Source of the DNA: Allobranchiibius huperziae
Lineage (GTDB): Bacteria; Actinomycetota; Actinomycetes; Actinomycetales; Dermatophilaceae
Reading direction: 5' to 3'
Length of the DNA stretch: 64,000 nucleotides
NCBI RefSeq assembly: GCF_013410455.1
Contig: NZ_JACCFW010000001.1
Coordinates: forward strand, 2,124,929 to 2,188,928
Below are positions 24,753-34,514 of the stretch, one piece after another (within the stretch, counting starts at the first letter, position 1; each line of letters starts with the position of its first letter). The position numbers and the translations under genes are program-made. The notes beneath the pieces were generated by a model, which was given only the letters and a program-made list of their open reading frames with translations, did not search any database and was not told the origin of the DNA.

Positions 24753-25184
24753 CTACTGGCCGGTGGGCGCGGCGAGTTGCTCGCGATCGCTGTGTCGGCG
24801 CGCGACTTCGGCGATCGTGGAGCTGAGGATGAGCGGGTCGATCGGGTGGGGCACCGCGGCGTCCGCCTGCGACCACGACGCCAGCCAGCCGTCGGAGGGC
24901 CGGCCCGTGAGCACGATGATCGGGGGGCAGTCGAAGATCTCGTTCTTGAGCTGCTTGGACAGGCCCATCCCGCCTACCGGCGTCGCCTCACCGTCGAGGA
25001 TCAACAGGTCGAGGTCCTCGTTGTCCGCTGCCTCGATCACGGCCGCCGCCGTCGCGCACTCACGCCATGAGCCGATCTGCACATCCTTGGCCGGGCGCTT
25101 GCCGACTCCGATACGGACGGCGTCGCGCGTGGCGATGTCGTCGCTGTAGAGCAGCACCTTCAGGGTTCGGGGCGTGTCGGCCAT
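24753..25184 (-). CDS. receiver-domain-like protein without output domain
   Basis: A 143-residue single-domain protein with a response-regulator fold: LLYSDD near the N-terminus, LLILDGEA with the phosphoacceptor-position Asp, and VLTGRP. The usual K-P-x-D-P near the end is HPIDP, so the switch Lys is replaced by His. There is no DNA-binding domain. It is conserved upstream of trpD in actinobacteria; how it is phosphorylated, if at all, is unknown. The ATG at 25184 is preferred because TAGCAT lies seven bases upstream. Confidence 0.78.
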   Translation of the reverse strand: MADTPRTLKVLLYSDDIATRDAVRIGVGKRPAKDVQIGSWRECATAAAVIEAADNEDLDLLILDGEATPVGGMGLSKQLKNEIFDCPPIIVLTGRPSDGWLASWSQADAAVPHPIDPLILSSTIAEVARRHSDREQLAAPTGQ

Positions 25185-25191
25185 GCCGAGG

Positions 25192-25197
25192 ATGCTA
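25192..25197 (-). promoter_or_regulatory. -10 box of the receiver-like gene and trpD
   Basis: TAGCAT on the minus strand with seven bases to the ATG; drives the two-gene receiver-trpD unit. Confidence 0.6.
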
Positions 25198-25419
25198 CCC
25201 ATCGCGTCCGGTCGGTCGAACAGACACCGACGACGCCGGAACCTCCCGGGCATGCGGATCGTTGACCGCTTCGAACGCCGAGCCGCCGCAACGCCGTACG
25301 CGGAGTGTGCGCCCACCGGGCCGCCACTCCGGGCGACGTCATTGCGCGAGTCCCCGCGAGATGGTCACGAGATGGCCTCGCGGCGGGGGTCGGCCGTGCC
25401 CCTCGTCGGTGGATGGGGC

Positions 25420-25425
25420 CATAAT
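25420..25425 (+). promoter_or_regulatory. -10 box of ctaE-qcrCAB
   Basis: CATAAT with six bases to the GTG of ctaE. Transcription should start at or next to the start codon. Confidence 0.65.
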
Positions 25426-25431
25426 GTTCGG

Positions 25432-26085
25432 GTGGCCACCACAACGACCGCTACCACCAGCGACCACGGGATTCCGACCGGGCACGGCCCGGTCACGCGT
25501 CCCAATCTGACTGCCGTCGGCACGATGGTCTGGCTGTCCAGCGAACTGATGTTCTTCGCCGGGCTGTTCGCCATGTACTTCACGATCAGGTCGGTCGCTC
25601 ACCCGCTGTGGGCGGACCGCACCAGTCACCTCAACGTGCCGTACGCCGCGGTCAACACAGCGATCCTGGTGATCTCCTCGGTGTGGTGCCAGCTCGGCGT
25701 CTTCAAGGCGGAGGCAGGCATCCCGTCCCGCACCGGCAAGCTGCTGCAACCGGGCCTGTGGGGAATGCGCGAGTGGTACGTGCTGACCTACATCTTCGGC
25801 GCGCTGTTCGTCAGCGGCCAGATGATGGAGTACTCCAACCTCTTCGCCGAGGGCATCAGTCTCAACTCCGACTCCTACGGGTCGATGTTCTATCTGACGA
25901 CCGGCTTCCACGCGCTGCACGTCACCGGCGGGCTCATCGCCTTCCTGTTGATCATCGGCCGCACGTTCACCAGCCGGAACTACACCCACCACCAGGCCAC
26001 CGGCGCCATCGTGACGTCGTACTACTGGCACTTCGTCGATGTGGTGTGGGTCGCCCTGTTCGCGACCATCTACCTGCTGCAGTGA
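25432..26085 (+). CDS. ctaE: cytochrome c oxidase subunit III
   Basis: A 217-residue integral membrane protein with five to seven helices, the actinobacterial length for subunit III of the aa3 oxidase. [17 protein letters not shown] and [10 protein letters not shown] are typical conserved segments; the latter carries the characteristic His pair near the C-terminal helices. It starts the ctaE-qcrC-qcrA-qcrB transcript. The GTG start is supported by a -10 box six bases upstream; longer frames extend into the divergent gene's promoter. The 247-bp divergent gap otherwise shows no clear element. Confidence 0.95.
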   Translation: MATTTTATTSDHGIPTGHGPVTRPNLTAVGTMVWLSSELMFFAGLFAMYFTIRSVAHPLWADRTSHLNVPYAAVNTAILVISSVWCQLGVFKAEAGIPSRTGKLLQPGLWGMREWYVLTYIFGALFVSGQMMEYSNLFAEGISLNSDSYGSMFYLTTGFHALHVTGGLIAFLLIIGRTFTSRNYTHHQATGAIVTSYYWHFVDVVWVALFATIYLLQ

Positions 26086-26137
26086 CCCCCTTGCCTGACT
26101 GTTCCGACTCCCTCCCCGACGACAGGATCTGCGCCTC

Positions 26138-26923
26138 GTGAGTTCGCTCGCCGCACACCGTAGGCACCCGGCATCGATCGTGCTGGTGCTTCTCCTCGGC
26201 CTGGTGATCACCGGTAGCCTCTATGCGCTCCTGGCGCCCAGCAGCGCCGGTGCCGCCGCCGCGTCCAGTTCCGACCTGAAGTCGGGCAAGGCGCTGTTCC
26301 TCGCGAACTGCGCGACCTGCCACGGCGTCAACGCCAACGGCCGCGCCAACAACCCCTCGTTGGTCGGCGTGGGCGCCGCAGCTGTCGACTTCCAGGTGAG
26401 CAGTGGCCGGATGCCGCTGTCCAACCCCTCGGTGCAGGCCGCGCGCAACAGCAGCAACGTGCAGTTCACCTCCCAGCAGATCAGCCAACTCGCGGCGTAC
26501 GTCGCCTCCCTCGGCGCCGGCCCGGCGATCCCCTCCAGCAAGTACACGAGCCTCGGCGGCAACATCGCCACTGGCGGTGAGTTGTTCCGGGTCAACTGCG
26601 CCATGTGCCACAACTTCGCAGGCTCCGGCGGTGCCCTCACCCGCGGCAAGTACGCGCCGAATCTGGCTCCGGCCACCGGACGCCAGATCTACGAGGCGAT
26701 GCTCACCGGCCCCCAGTCGATGCCGGTCTTCAACGACACCAACCTGTCGCCGCAGGACAAGAAGGACATCATCGCCTACCTCAAGAACGTCAAGAACGAG
26801 CCGAGTCAGGGTGGCCACACGTTGGGCAACCTCGGGCCGGTGACCGAAGGCATGTTCGCCTGGACCATCGGCATCGGCCTGCTCATCGGCGCCGCGGTCT
26901 GGCTGGGACGGAAGGCAGCCTGA
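26138..26923 (+). CDS. qcrC: diheme cytochrome c subunit of the bcc complex
   Basis: A 261-residue membrane protein with an N-terminal anchor (about residues 12-32), two c-type heme sites CATCH (58-62) and CAMCH (154-158), and a C-terminal helix (about 241-258). In actinobacteria QcrC carries electrons from the cytochrome b/Rieske core directly to the aa3 oxidase, replacing soluble cytochrome c. GTG start; the stop overlaps qcrA (TGATG). Met heme ligands are not individually assigned. Confidence 0.95.
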   Translation: MSSLAAHRRHPASIVLVLLLGLVITGSLYALLAPSSAGAAAASSSDLKSGKALFLANCATCHGVNANGRANNPSLVGVGAAAVDFQVSSGRMPLSNPSVQAARNSSNVQFTSQQISQLAAYVASLGAGPAIPSSKYTSLGGNIATGGELFRVNCAMCHNFAGSGGALTRGKYAPNLAPATGRQIYEAMLTGPQSMPVFNDTNLSPQDKKDIIAYLKNVKNEPSQGGHTLGNLGPVTEGMFAWTIGIGLLIGAAVWLGRKAA

Positions 26924-28053
26924 TGACAACGTCGTTCACCGGACCGGAGCGCCACGACCACTCCGAGCACCAGCCCGAGCCGGGCGAGGTCGCTCGCGGT
27001 GGCCACGGATCGGACCTGATCAACCTGGGCGACGGGCACCACGAGGGCGGCGGCCAGCTGCTCGAACGGTTCGAGAACCCCGGGCTGCCGGAGCACGTGC
27101 ACCGCCTCGGCGACGATGACCCGGCCGCCGCGAGGCGCTCGGAGCGTCAGGTGGCCAGTCTTTTCGCCGTCTCGATGGTGGCCACCCTGCTCTTCGTCAT
27201 CTCCTACATCGTCGTCGGCAAGGGCGCCATCGTCACGCTGCCGCTCATCGGACCGACCAAGGCGCTGCACGTCTCACTCGGCGTGACACTCGGGATCTCT
27301 CTGCTGTGCATCGGCCTGGGTGCCGTGCACTGGGCGAAGACCCTGATGTCCGACACCGAGGTCGTGGAGGAACGCCACACGCTGCGCTCCCCCGACGAGG
27401 ACCGGGAGGGCACGGTCCAGATCCTGACCGACGCTGCCGAGTCGACGCAGATCACCCGGCGGCCGCTGATCAAGTACTCCCTCGGCGGCGCGCTCGGCCT
27501 GTTCGTGGTGCCGCTAGGTCTGCAGCTCGTGGGCTCCCTCGGCCCGTTGCCGCACGACAACCTCGGCGTCACGCTTTGGGACCGCAAGCTGAACGGCAAG
27601 GGTCGTCGGCTCATGCGCGATCCGGAGAACACCCCGATCCGCCTGTCCGACGTCACCCTCGGCAGCGTCTTCCACGTGCTGCCCGAGGGCATCGACGACG
27701 TACAGAACCCGCAGGACGCCAAGGTCAAGGCCGCGGTCCTTCTCGTCAGCATGCAGGAAAGCGACATCAAGAACGCCAAGGAAGCCAGTTGGGGCATCCA
27801 GGGCGTCGTCGCGTACTCAAAGATCTGCACACACGTCGGCTGCCCCGTCGGCCTCTACGAACACACCACGCACCACCTGCTCTGCCCCTGCCATCAGTCG
27901 ACGTTCGACATGACCAACGACTGTGAGGTCATCTTCGGCCCGGCCAAGCGCCGTCTACCCCAGCTGAAGATCTCGGTGAACGACGCGGGTTACCTCGTCG
28001 CTGACCAAGGATTCCAAGAGCCCGTCGGGCCTAGCTTCTGGGAGCGCGCATGA
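26923..28053 (+). CDS. qcrA: Rieske iron-sulfur subunit of the bcc complex
   Basis: The 376-residue protein has a long acidic, His-rich N-terminus and three membrane helices (about residues 80-180). A C-terminal Rieske domain binds a [2Fe-2S] cluster through CTHVGC and CPCHQS. It accepts electrons from menaquinol at the cytochrome b Qo site. The three-helix form is typical of actinobacteria. Start and stop overlap qcrC and qcrB by one and four bases. Confidence 0.95.
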   Translation: MTTSFTGPERHDHSEHQPEPGEVARGGHGSDLINLGDGHHEGGGQLLERFENPGLPEHVHRLGDDDPAAARRSERQVASLFAVSMVATLLFVISYIVVGKGAIVTLPLIGPTKALHVSLGVTLGISLLCIGLGAVHWAKTLMSDTEVVEERHTLRSPDEDREGTVQILTDAAESTQITRRPLIKYSLGGALGLFVVPLGLQLVGSLGPLPHDNLGVTLWDRKLNGKGRRLMRDPENTPIRLSDVTLGSVFHVLPEGIDDVQNPQDAKVKAAVLLVSMQESDIKNAKEASWGIQGVVAYSKICTHVGCPVGLYEHTTHHLLCPCHQSTFDMTNDCEVIFGPAKRRLPQLKISVNDAGYLVADQGFQEPVGPSFWERA

Positions 28054-29864
28054 CCTCCGACATGCACACAGGTCGACCCGCCGACGCACTGCGCGGCGAC
28101 GACGAGACATCGTCCGCGCCCAAGAAGAAGGGCGGAGGTGCGGTCGGCGGCGTCGCCAACTGGATGGACGAGCGGACCGGCGGTGCCAAGGGCATCCGCT
28201 ACCTGATGAACAAGGTCTTCCCGGATCACTGGTCGTTCATGCTCGGCGAGGTCGCGATGTACTCGCTGATCATCCTGCTGATCACCGGTACGTTCCTCAC
28301 CTTCTGGTACGTGCCGAGCATGGGCGAGACCGTCTACCACGGCTCCTACACCCCGCTGCAGGGCCAGCAGATGAGCGAGGCCTATAAGTCCACCGTCGAC
28401 ATCTCGATGGACATCCGTGGTGGGTTGCTGATCCGGCAGATCCACCACTGGGCGGCGTTGCTCTTCCTCGTCGCCATCATGCTGCACATGTTCCGGGTGT
28501 TCTTCACCGGCGCGTTCCGCAAGCCACGTGAGATCAACTGGGTCATCGGCGTCGTGCTCTTCATGCTCGCCACGATCGAGGGTTTCGCCGGCTACTCGCT
28601 GCCCGACGACCTGCTGTCCGGTACCGGCATCCGTGCCGCCCAGGGGTTCATGCTCTCGATCCCGGTGATCGGCAGCTACGTCGCGTACTTCGTCTTCGGG
28701 GGTGCGTTCCCCGGCACCGAGATCATCCCGCGCCTGTTCACGGTGCACGTCCTGTTGCTGCCTGCGATCATCATGGGTCTTTTCGCCGCGCACATGATCC
28801 TGCTGATCGTGCACAAGCACACCCAGTTCCCCGGCCCCGGCCGCACCGACAACAACGTCGTCGGCTTCAAGCTGATGCCGGTCTACACCGCCAAGGCGGG
28901 CGGCTTCTTCTTCATCGTCTTCGGTATCACAGCGCTGATCTCCGGGCTCGTCACGATCAACCCGATCTGGATGTACGGGCCCTACGAACCGACCATGGTC
29001 ACTGCGGGTGCTCAGCCCGACTGGTACATGGGCTTCGCCGACGGTGCTCTACGCATGTCGCCGGGGTGGTGGGAATTCACCCTGCTGGGTCACACCTTCA
29101 GCCTGAACGTGATGATCGGCGCCATCCTGCTGATCCCGGTGATCTTCACGGCGTTGGGTGCCTACCCGTTCCTCGAGGCCTGGGTCACCGGTGACAAGCG
29201 CGAGCACCACCTGCTCGACCGCCCGCGCAACGCACCGACCCGTACGGCGATCGGCATGGGCTCCATCGCGTTCTACTTCGTGCTCTTCGTGGCCTCCGGC
29301 AACGACATCATGGCGATCACCCTGCATCTGTCGATCAACGACATCACGCACGTCATGCAGGCATCGATCTTCATCCTTCCGCCATTGGTCTTCTGGATCA
29401 CCAAGCGGTTGTGCATGTCGTTGCAGCGGGCCGATCGAGACCTGGTGCTGCACGGCAAGGAGTCCGGTCGCCTCGTTCGCACCGCGGAGGGTCGCTTCTT
29501 CGAGGCCCACACCCCGCTGTCGGACTACGACCGCTGGCGCCTGGTGTCCTACGAGACGCACCGTCCCATCGCGGCTCCCACGGAGGCTGACGCCAACGGC
29601 GTGAGCCGCCGGCAGATCGCCAAGGACAAGGCACGGGCCCGGTTGTCGCACTTCTACTTCAGCGACCGCATCGAGGCCGTCACTCCCGCCGAGTTGGCTG
29701 CCGCACACCACGACGGTCAGGCGCACGAGTCGATCGAGGCGACCGAGTCCGGCGACCGGCCGGAGCTCGAAGCCGACGAGTTCGAGCAGCACATGCACGG
29801 CGGCGCCGAGGAACTGTCCTCCGGGCACGCCTACTCCCACCCGCAGGACCAGGAACCGTCCTGA
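28050..29864 (+). CDS. qcrB: cytochrome b subunit of the bcc complex
   Basis: The 604-residue protein is the quinol-oxidising, heme-b-binding core. HHWAALLFLVAIMLHMFR holds two of the heme His. GFAGYSLPDDLLSGTG lies in the Qo region. HVLLLPAIIMGLFAAHM holds the second His pair. After the usual eight helices a ~120-residue hydrophilic C-terminal extension ends in a Glu/His-rich tail, common in actinobacteria. The gene is the last of the operon and is followed by a strong hairpin. QcrB is the target of Q203-type inhibitors in mycobacteria (established for the family). Confidence 0.95.
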   Translation: MTSDMHTGRPADALRGDDETSSAPKKKGGGAVGGVANWMDERTGGAKGIRYLMNKVFPDHWSFMLGEVAMYSLIILLITGTFLTFWYVPSMGETVYHGSYTPLQGQQMSEAYKSTVDISMDIRGGLLIRQIHHWAALLFLVAIMLHMFRVFFTGAFRKPREINWVIGVVLFMLATIEGFAGYSLPDDLLSGTGIRAAQGFMLSIPVIGSYVAYFVFGGAFPGTEIIPRLFTVHVLLLPAIIMGLFAAHMILLIVHKHTQFPGPGRTDNNVVGFKLMPVYTAKAGGFFFIVFGITALISGLVTINPIWMYGPYEPTMVTAGAQPDWYMGFADGALRMSPGWWEFTLLGHTFSLNVMIGAILLIPVIFTALGAYPFLEAWVTGDKREHHLLDRPRNAPTRTAIGMGSIAFYFVLFVASGNDIMAITLHLSINDITHVMQASIFILPPLVFWITKRLCMSLQRADRDLVLHGKESGRLVRTAEGRFFEAHTPLSDYDRWRLVSYETHRPIAAPTEADANGVSRRQIAKDKARARLSHFYFSDRIEAVTPAELAAAHHDGQAHESIEATESGDRPELEADEFEQHMHGGAEELSSGHAYSHPQDQEPS

Positions 29865-29892
29865 CCCTGCCCTAAGGGTGACTTCGCCCGAT

Positions 29893-29940
29893 ACGGCTGC
29901 TGCCGATGTGCTCCGGAGCACATCGGCAGCAGTCGTTTGT
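29893..29940 (+). terminator. strong intrinsic terminator after qcrB
   Basis: An almost uninterrupted palindrome: 18 perfectly paired bases (29897-29914 with 29915-29932) plus four further pairs including one G-T, centred on TCCGGA and followed by TTTGT. It lies 29 bp after the qcrB stop. Confidence 0.88.
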
Positions 29941-30186
29941 GGTGCCACCCGAACAGGGACCGATGGCCGCCTGACTGGTCGGCGAGGCAAGCAAGATGCT
30001 CCGGCCGGCGTACACACCGTGCAGGCCCTTGCGCGGCGCGCGGGTCCATCCCTATCGCGGGGTGGCCGATCCGGCAGTCATGGTCCTGGGGGGCAGCGCG
30101 CGCCTGATGGTCAGCGGGTTTCTGGCGCCGGCGTCACAGAACTGCTGACAACCGCGCCGGGATGCGTCGTCGGGCAGCGGGCAGGG
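29941..30186. other. non-coding stretch between qcrB terminator and oxidoreductase gene
   Basis: No open frame with coding character, no RNA gene and no clear promoter was recognised here. The only structure is a copy of the hairpin element also seen near parE, at 30110-30156. Confidence 0.5.
30110..30156. repeat. second copy of the hairpin element (first at 1587-1633)
   Basis: Starts with GTCAGC and ends with GCTGACAACCG, with TTCTG/CAGAA inner arms. It aligns without gaps over 47 nt to 1587-1633 with about two-thirds identity. Both copies lie just downstream of a minus-strand gene, so a terminator function is plausible. Confidence 0.6.
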
Positions 30187-31203
30187 TTACTCCGACACCT
30201 TCACGACGAGCTTGCCGAAGTTGCGGCCGGCCAGCAGTCCTCGGAACGCCTCGGGGGTGTTGTCCAGGCCGTCGACGACGTCCTCGCGGTACTTCATCTG
30301 GCCGGAGGAGACCCAGCCGGACATCTCACGCTGGAAGTCGGCGAAGTGGTCGGCGACGAACTCGGTCTGGATGAACCCGCGGACGGTCAGGCTCTTGCGC
30401 AGGATGGTGCCCATCAGCACCCCCGACCGGTCCGGCCCCTCGGGCAGGGAGGTCGCGTTGTAGACCGACACCAGACCGCACAGCGGCACCCGGGCGTAGG
30501 TGTTGAGGCGCGGCAGCACCGCGTCCCAGACCGCGCCGCCGACGTTCTCGAAGTAGACGTCGATGCCGTCGGGCGTCGCTGCGGCGAGGTCGTCGCGGAA
30601 ATTCTCCGAACGGTGGTCGACGGCGGCATCGAAGCCGATCTCGCGGCAGTAGTCGACCTTGGCCTGGCCACCGGCGATGGCGACCGCGCGGGCGCCGCGC
30701 AGCTTGGCGATCTGGCCCACGGCACTGCCTACGGGGCCGCTCGCTGCGGCGACGACGACGGTCTCCCCCGGCTGCGGCTTGCCGATCTGCAGCAGTCCGG
30801 CGTACGCGGTGAAGCCGGGCATCCCGAGGACGCCGAGTGCGGTGCTCACCGGTGCAGTGCCGGTGTCGACCTTGCGCAGGTAGGAGACCGGCTCGACGGA
30901 ATGGCTCTGCCATCCGCCGTACCCCAGCACCACGTCGCCCGGTGCGAACTGACCACCGGGAGACTCCAGCACCCGGGACACCGTCGCTCCGACCATCGTC
31001 TGACCGATCTGCACCGGCGCGGCGTACGACGGCGCATCGCTCATCCGGCCGCGCATGTAGGGGTCGAGCGACAGGAAGAGGGTCTGCAGCAGCGCCTGGT
31101 CCTCGCCGGGCTGGCCGAGCTCGGCCTGCTCGATGCGGAAGTCGCTGTCGGCGGGTTCACCCTTGGGGCGGGCCTGCAGGGCGATACGGGTTGTCTGCGT
31201 CAC
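30187..31203 (-). CDS. NADP-dependent medium-chain oxidoreductase (alkenal/one reductase type)
   Basis: A 338-residue zinc-free MDR enzyme. FLSLDPYMRGRMSD near the N-terminus, VLGYGGWQSHSV and GMPGFTAYAGLLQIG match leukotriene B4 dehydrogenase/CurA-like reductases. AASGPVGSAVGQIAKLRGA is the NADPH-binding loop, and YFENVGG follows. These reduce alpha,beta-unsaturated carbonyls, often in detoxification. The GTG start is used; no -10 box is found close to it. It lies 62 bp after ctaF on the same strand and could be read through from the oxidase genes. Confidence 0.88.
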   Translation of the reverse strand: MTQTTRIALQARPKGEPADSDFRIEQAELGQPGEDQALLQTLFLSLDPYMRGRMSDAPSYAAPVQIGQTMVGATVSRVLESPGGQFAPGDVVLGYGGWQSHSVEPVSYLRKVDTGTAPVSTALGVLGMPGFTAYAGLLQIGKPQPGETVVVAAASGPVGSAVGQIAKLRGARAVAIAGGQAKVDYCREIGFDAAVDHRSENFRDDLAAATPDGIDVYFENVGGAVWDAVLPRLNTYARVPLCGLVSVYNATSLPEGPDRSGVLMGTILRKSLTVRGFIQTEFVADHFADFQREMSGWVSSGQMKYREDVVDGLDNTPEAFRGLLAGRNFGKLVVKVSE

Positions 31204-31265
31204 GGGCGTCTCAGATCATCGAAGGGCCTGCGCCGCGCCGGCGCCGGCGTCGTGCGGGACGGCGA

Positions 31266-31667
31266 TCAGATCGCCTCGTCACCCCGGAAGTACTCGAAGA
31301 CCCAGCCGATCGCCGACAGGGCGAGCAGCGGCAGACCGATGATCACCATCCACCAGCCGACTGCGAGGCCGAGGAACACGATCGCGCCGGAGAGGCCGAG
31401 GAACAAAGGCCACCACGAGTGCGGGCTGAAGAAGCCGAAGTCGCCCTCGACATCGCTGATCAGCGCATCCGGGTTGTCATCCGGCCGCAGGTCGATCTTG
31501 CGGCCGGTGACCCACAGGAAGAACGCGATCATCAGGCATAGGCCACCGGTGAGGAACAGCCCCACCACACCGACCGGCTCGTGCCAGTGCGTGAAGATCC
31601 CGTAGATCACGCCCATGATGGCGGAGAAGCTGAACAGAATGGTGAACAGCTTGTATTCGACCTTCAT
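31266..31667 (-). CDS. ctaF: actinobacterial cytochrome c oxidase subunit IV
   Basis: A 133-residue protein with four membrane helices and the family pattern [19 protein letters not shown] and [14 protein letters not shown]. CtaF is a small non-catalytic subunit specific to actinobacterial aa3 oxidase that stabilises the bcc-aa3 supercomplex. Its start overlaps the ctaD stop by four bases, so ctaC-ctaD-ctaF form one unit. Confidence 0.95.
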   Translation of the reverse strand: MKVEYKLFTILFSFSAIMGVIYGIFTHWHEPVGVVGLFLTGGLCLMIAFFLWVTGRKIDLRPDDNPDALISDVEGDFGFFSPHSWWPLFLGLSGAIVFLGLAVGWWMVIIGLPLLALSAIGWVFEYFRGDEAI

Positions 31668-33430
31668 CGGTCAGCCTTCCGTTCGCCGCCCATGGTCTGG
31701 GACCCGCGGTCACCTGGGCCCATCAGCTTGGACAACGCATCGGGTGCCGGCGCGACAGACGTCGCCGCGACCTCCGGGTGGTGCAGGTCGAACGCGGGGC
31801 GCTCGGAGCGGATCCGCGGGATCGAGTCGAAGTTGTGCCGCGGCGGCGGGCAGGAGGTCGCCCACTCCAGCGACGCGCCGTAACCCCACGGGTCGTCGGT
31901 CTCGACCAGAGGCGCGCTGCGCCAGGTCTTGTAGACGTTGTAGAGGAACGGCAGCATCGAGACGCCGAGGATGAACGAGCCGACCGTGGACACGTCGTTC
32001 ATCCACTGGAAGCCGTCCTCGGGCAGGTAGTCCGCGTAGCGACGCGGCATGCCCTCCACACCCAGCCAATGCTGGATGAGGAACGTGGTGTGGAAGCCGA
32101 TGAACAGCAGCCAGAAGTGCAGCTTGCCGAGGCGCTCGTCGAGCATCCGGCCGGTCAGCTTGGGCCACCAGAAGTACCACCCGGCGAACATCGCGAAGAC
32201 CACAGTGCCGAAGACCACGTAGTGGAAGTGCGCCACCACGAAGTAGGAGTCGGACAGGTTCAGGTCGAGCGCGGGGCTGGCCAGGATGACACCGGTGAGG
32301 CCACCGAACAGGAAGGTCACGAGGAAGCCGATGGCCCACAGCATGGGCGTCTCGAACGTGATCGATCCGCCCCACATGGTGCCTACCCAGTTGAAGAACT
32401 TCACGCCGGTGGGCACGGCGATGAGCATCGTCATCACCGCGAAGAACGGCAGCAGCACCTGGCCGGTCGCGTACATGTGGTGCGCCCACACGCTCACCGA
32501 CAGCGCCGCGATGGCGATGGTCGCGAAGACCAGCGTCTTGTAGCCGAACAGCGGCTTGCGGGAGAAGACCGGCAGCACCTCGGAGATGATCCCGAAGAAC
32601 GGCAGCGCGATGATATAGACCTCGGGGTGGCCGAAGAACCAGAACATGTGCTCCCAGAGCATGGCTCCGGCGTTCTGGGCATCGAAGACGTGCGCACCCA
32701 TCACCCGGTCGGCACCCAGCGCGAAGAGCGCGGCAGCCAGCACCGGGAAGACCACGATCACCAGGATCGAGGTGATGAGGACGGTCCAGACGAACATCGG
32801 CATCCGGAACATCGTCATACCGGGGGCGCGCATGCACACGATCGTGGTGATGAAGTTGACCGAGCCGAGGATCGTGCCGAATCCGGCAAGGGCCAGACCG
32901 AAGACCCACAGGTTGCCACCGACACCGGGGCTGTAGACCGAGTTCGCCAGCGGGGCGTAGGCGAACCAGCCGAACGCCGCGGCGCCCTGCGGGGTGAGGA
33001 AGCCACCCGCGGCGATCAGGCCGCCGAACAGGTAGAGCCAGTAGGCGAACATGTTCAGCCGGGGGAACGCCACGTCCGGCGAGCCGATCTGCAACGGCAT
33101 GAGCGCGTTCGCGAACCCGGCGAAGAGCGGGGTCGCGAACAGCAGCAGCATGATCGTGCCGTGCATGGTGAACAGCTGGTTGTACTGCTCGGGGTTGTCC
33201 ACGATCTGCAGCCCCGGCGCCCACAGCTCGGCGCGGATCAGCAGGGCCAGCAGGCCGCCGATCAGGAACCAGGAGAACGAGGTGATGAAGTACAGGTGAC
33301 CGATGACCTTGTGGTCGGTCGCGGTGATCCACTTGACGATGGTGCGTCCGAGGTGACGCTCACGGGGTACGGAGGTCGACTCGCGGAAATCACCGGCGCC
33401 CCGGGTGCGATCCGCAGTGGTGCTCGCCAT
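31664..33430 (-). CDS. ctaD: cytochrome c oxidase subunit I
   Basis: The 588-residue catalytic heme-copper subunit has 12 or more membrane helices. The heme a ligand lies in [20 protein letters not shown] carries the CuB His and cross-linked Tyr, WAHHMYATG the two further CuB His, and [11 protein letters not shown] the heme His pair. The actinobacterial C-terminal tail (about 70 residues, Pro-rich) is present. The ATG overlaps the ctaC stop (TGATG). It reduces O2 to water and pumps protons. Confidence 0.97.
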   Translation of the reverse strand: MASTTADRTRGAGDFRESTSVPRERHLGRTIVKWITATDHKVIGHLYFITSFSWFLIGGLLALLIRAELWAPGLQIVDNPEQYNQLFTMHGTIMLLLFATPLFAGFANALMPLQIGSPDVAFPRLNMFAYWLYLFGGLIAAGGFLTPQGAAAFGWFAYAPLANSVYSPGVGGNLWVFGLALAGFGTILGSVNFITTIVCMRAPGMTMFRMPMFVWTVLITSILVIVVFPVLAAALFALGADRVMGAHVFDAQNAGAMLWEHMFWFFGHPEVYIIALPFFGIISEVLPVFSRKPLFGYKTLVFATIAIAALSVSVWAHHMYATGQVLLPFFAVMTMLIAVPTGVKFFNWVGTMWGGSITFETPMLWAIGFLVTFLFGGLTGVILASPALDLNLSDSYFVVAHFHYVVFGTVVFAMFAGWYFWWPKLTGRMLDERLGKLHFWLLFIGFHTTFLIQHWLGVEGMPRRYADYLPEDGFQWMNDVSTVGSFILGVSMLPFLYNVYKTWRSAPLVETDDPWGYGASLEWATSCPPPRHNFDSIPRIRSERPAFDLHHPEVAATSVAPAPDALSKLMGPGDRGSQTMGGERKADR

Positions 33431-34368
33431 CACTTGCTCCCAACGTTGACGACGTCCGAGGAGTCGAGCCCGGACGGCAGGTACTGCTGCTGCCCGTTCT
33501 CGAGACCGGACCGGTTGAGCGCGTTGGACAGGAAGCCGGTCTGACCGGCCGCGCGCAGTCGCTGCATCTGCTTGGCGTAGTCGGCAGCGTCGACCACCTT
33601 GACGTTGAACAGCATCTGAGAGTGGTAGGCGCCGCACAACTCCGCGCACTTGCCGCGGTAGGTGCCGATCTGGGTCGGCGTGACATCGAACTTGTTGACC
33701 TTGCCCGGGATCATGTCCATCTTCTGCAGGAACGCGATCACCCAGAAGTCGTGGATCACGTCGCGGGAGGTGAGGATGAACTCGGTGCGCTCGTTGACCG
33801 GCAGGTAGAGCGTGGGAATGGTCTTCTCGGCGCCGGGCTTGCCGTTCAGCAGGGCCTGCTCACCGGTGTCGTAGACCTTGTCGTTGACGTAGTTGAAGTC
33901 CCAGGACCACTGCTTGCCGATGACGTTCACGGTGTTCTGGGGGGTGCCGGAGGTGTCCAGCATCTTGTTCTCCAGCTGCACGGTCTTGCCGAAGAGCACG
34001 GCCACCATGATGACTGGAACGACCGTATAAAGGATCTCGATCGGCACGTTGTAGGCCAGCTGCGGCGGCAGCCCGGTGTCGGTCTTCTTGCGGCGGTAAC
34101 GCACCGCGCAGTAGATGATCAGACCCCAGACCAGCACGCCCACACCGAGCGCCCAGAGCCACGAGGCGACCCAGAAGTGGGTGATGTCCGGGGACACCTT
34201 GGTGATGCCGTGCGGCAGGAAGCCGCGCCGCTGTTGGGCGGTGCAGCCGGACAGCGCGGTGGCGCAGATCGCCACCACACCGGCGTAGCCCAGCCGACGG
34301 CGCAGCGACCGGGGCTTCACGGGTCGGCGCGGGGTGCCGCCGGACTGGTTTTCACGGGTTCCGGACAC
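33430..34368 (-). CDS. ctaC: cytochrome c oxidase subunit II (lipoprotein)
   Basis: The 312-residue protein has a signal sequence with lipobox LSGC (near residue 42) and two membrane helices. A periplasmic-side cupredoxin domain binds the CuA centre through [12 protein letters not shown], with an upstream His in SRDVIHDFW and the electron-entry WSWDF region. It receives electrons from QcrC. The GTG start is supported by TAAGGT six bases upstream, so the ctaCDF mRNA is probably leaderless. Confidence 0.96.
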   Translation of the reverse strand: MSGTRENQSGGTPRRPVKPRSLRRRLGYAGVVAICATALSGCTAQQRRGFLPHGITKVSPDITHFWVASWLWALGVGVLVWGLIIYCAVRYRRKKTDTGLPPQLAYNVPIEILYTVVPVIMVAVLFGKTVQLENKMLDTSGTPQNTVNVIGKQWSWDFNYVNDKVYDTGEQALLNGKPGAEKTIPTLYLPVNERTEFILTSRDVIHDFWVIAFLQKMDMIPGKVNKFDVTPTQIGTYRGKCAELCGAYHSQMLFNVKVVDAADYAKQMQRLRAAGQTGFLSNALNRSGLENGQQQYLPSGLDSSDVVNVGSK

Positions 34369-34374
34369 GACGAA

Positions 34375-34380
34375 ACCTTA
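34375..34380 (-). promoter_or_regulatory. -10 box of ctaCDF
   Basis: TAAGGT on the minus strand with six bases to the ctaC GTG. Confidence 0.65.
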
Positions 34381-34514
34381 TCTCAGCCTCGGACGTTGAG
34401 GCAGGGCGGTACCCGCGTCCGCGCGCCCTGTGAGGTGGCTGGCCGAGCGATGTATTTCCAGGTACGCCGAGTGGGCGCCGACGCGGGCCGCGGCCGGCCG
34501 CCGGCCGAACGTGC

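Noticed and set aside
25205-25220. Second LexA-like half-site TCGAAC near the ctaE gap
   Set aside because: Only one half matches; the other half is not GTTCGA.
34430-34514. GC-rich repeats between ctaC and aat
   Set aside because: Short overlapping GGCC/CCGG runs expected from base composition; no consistent unit.
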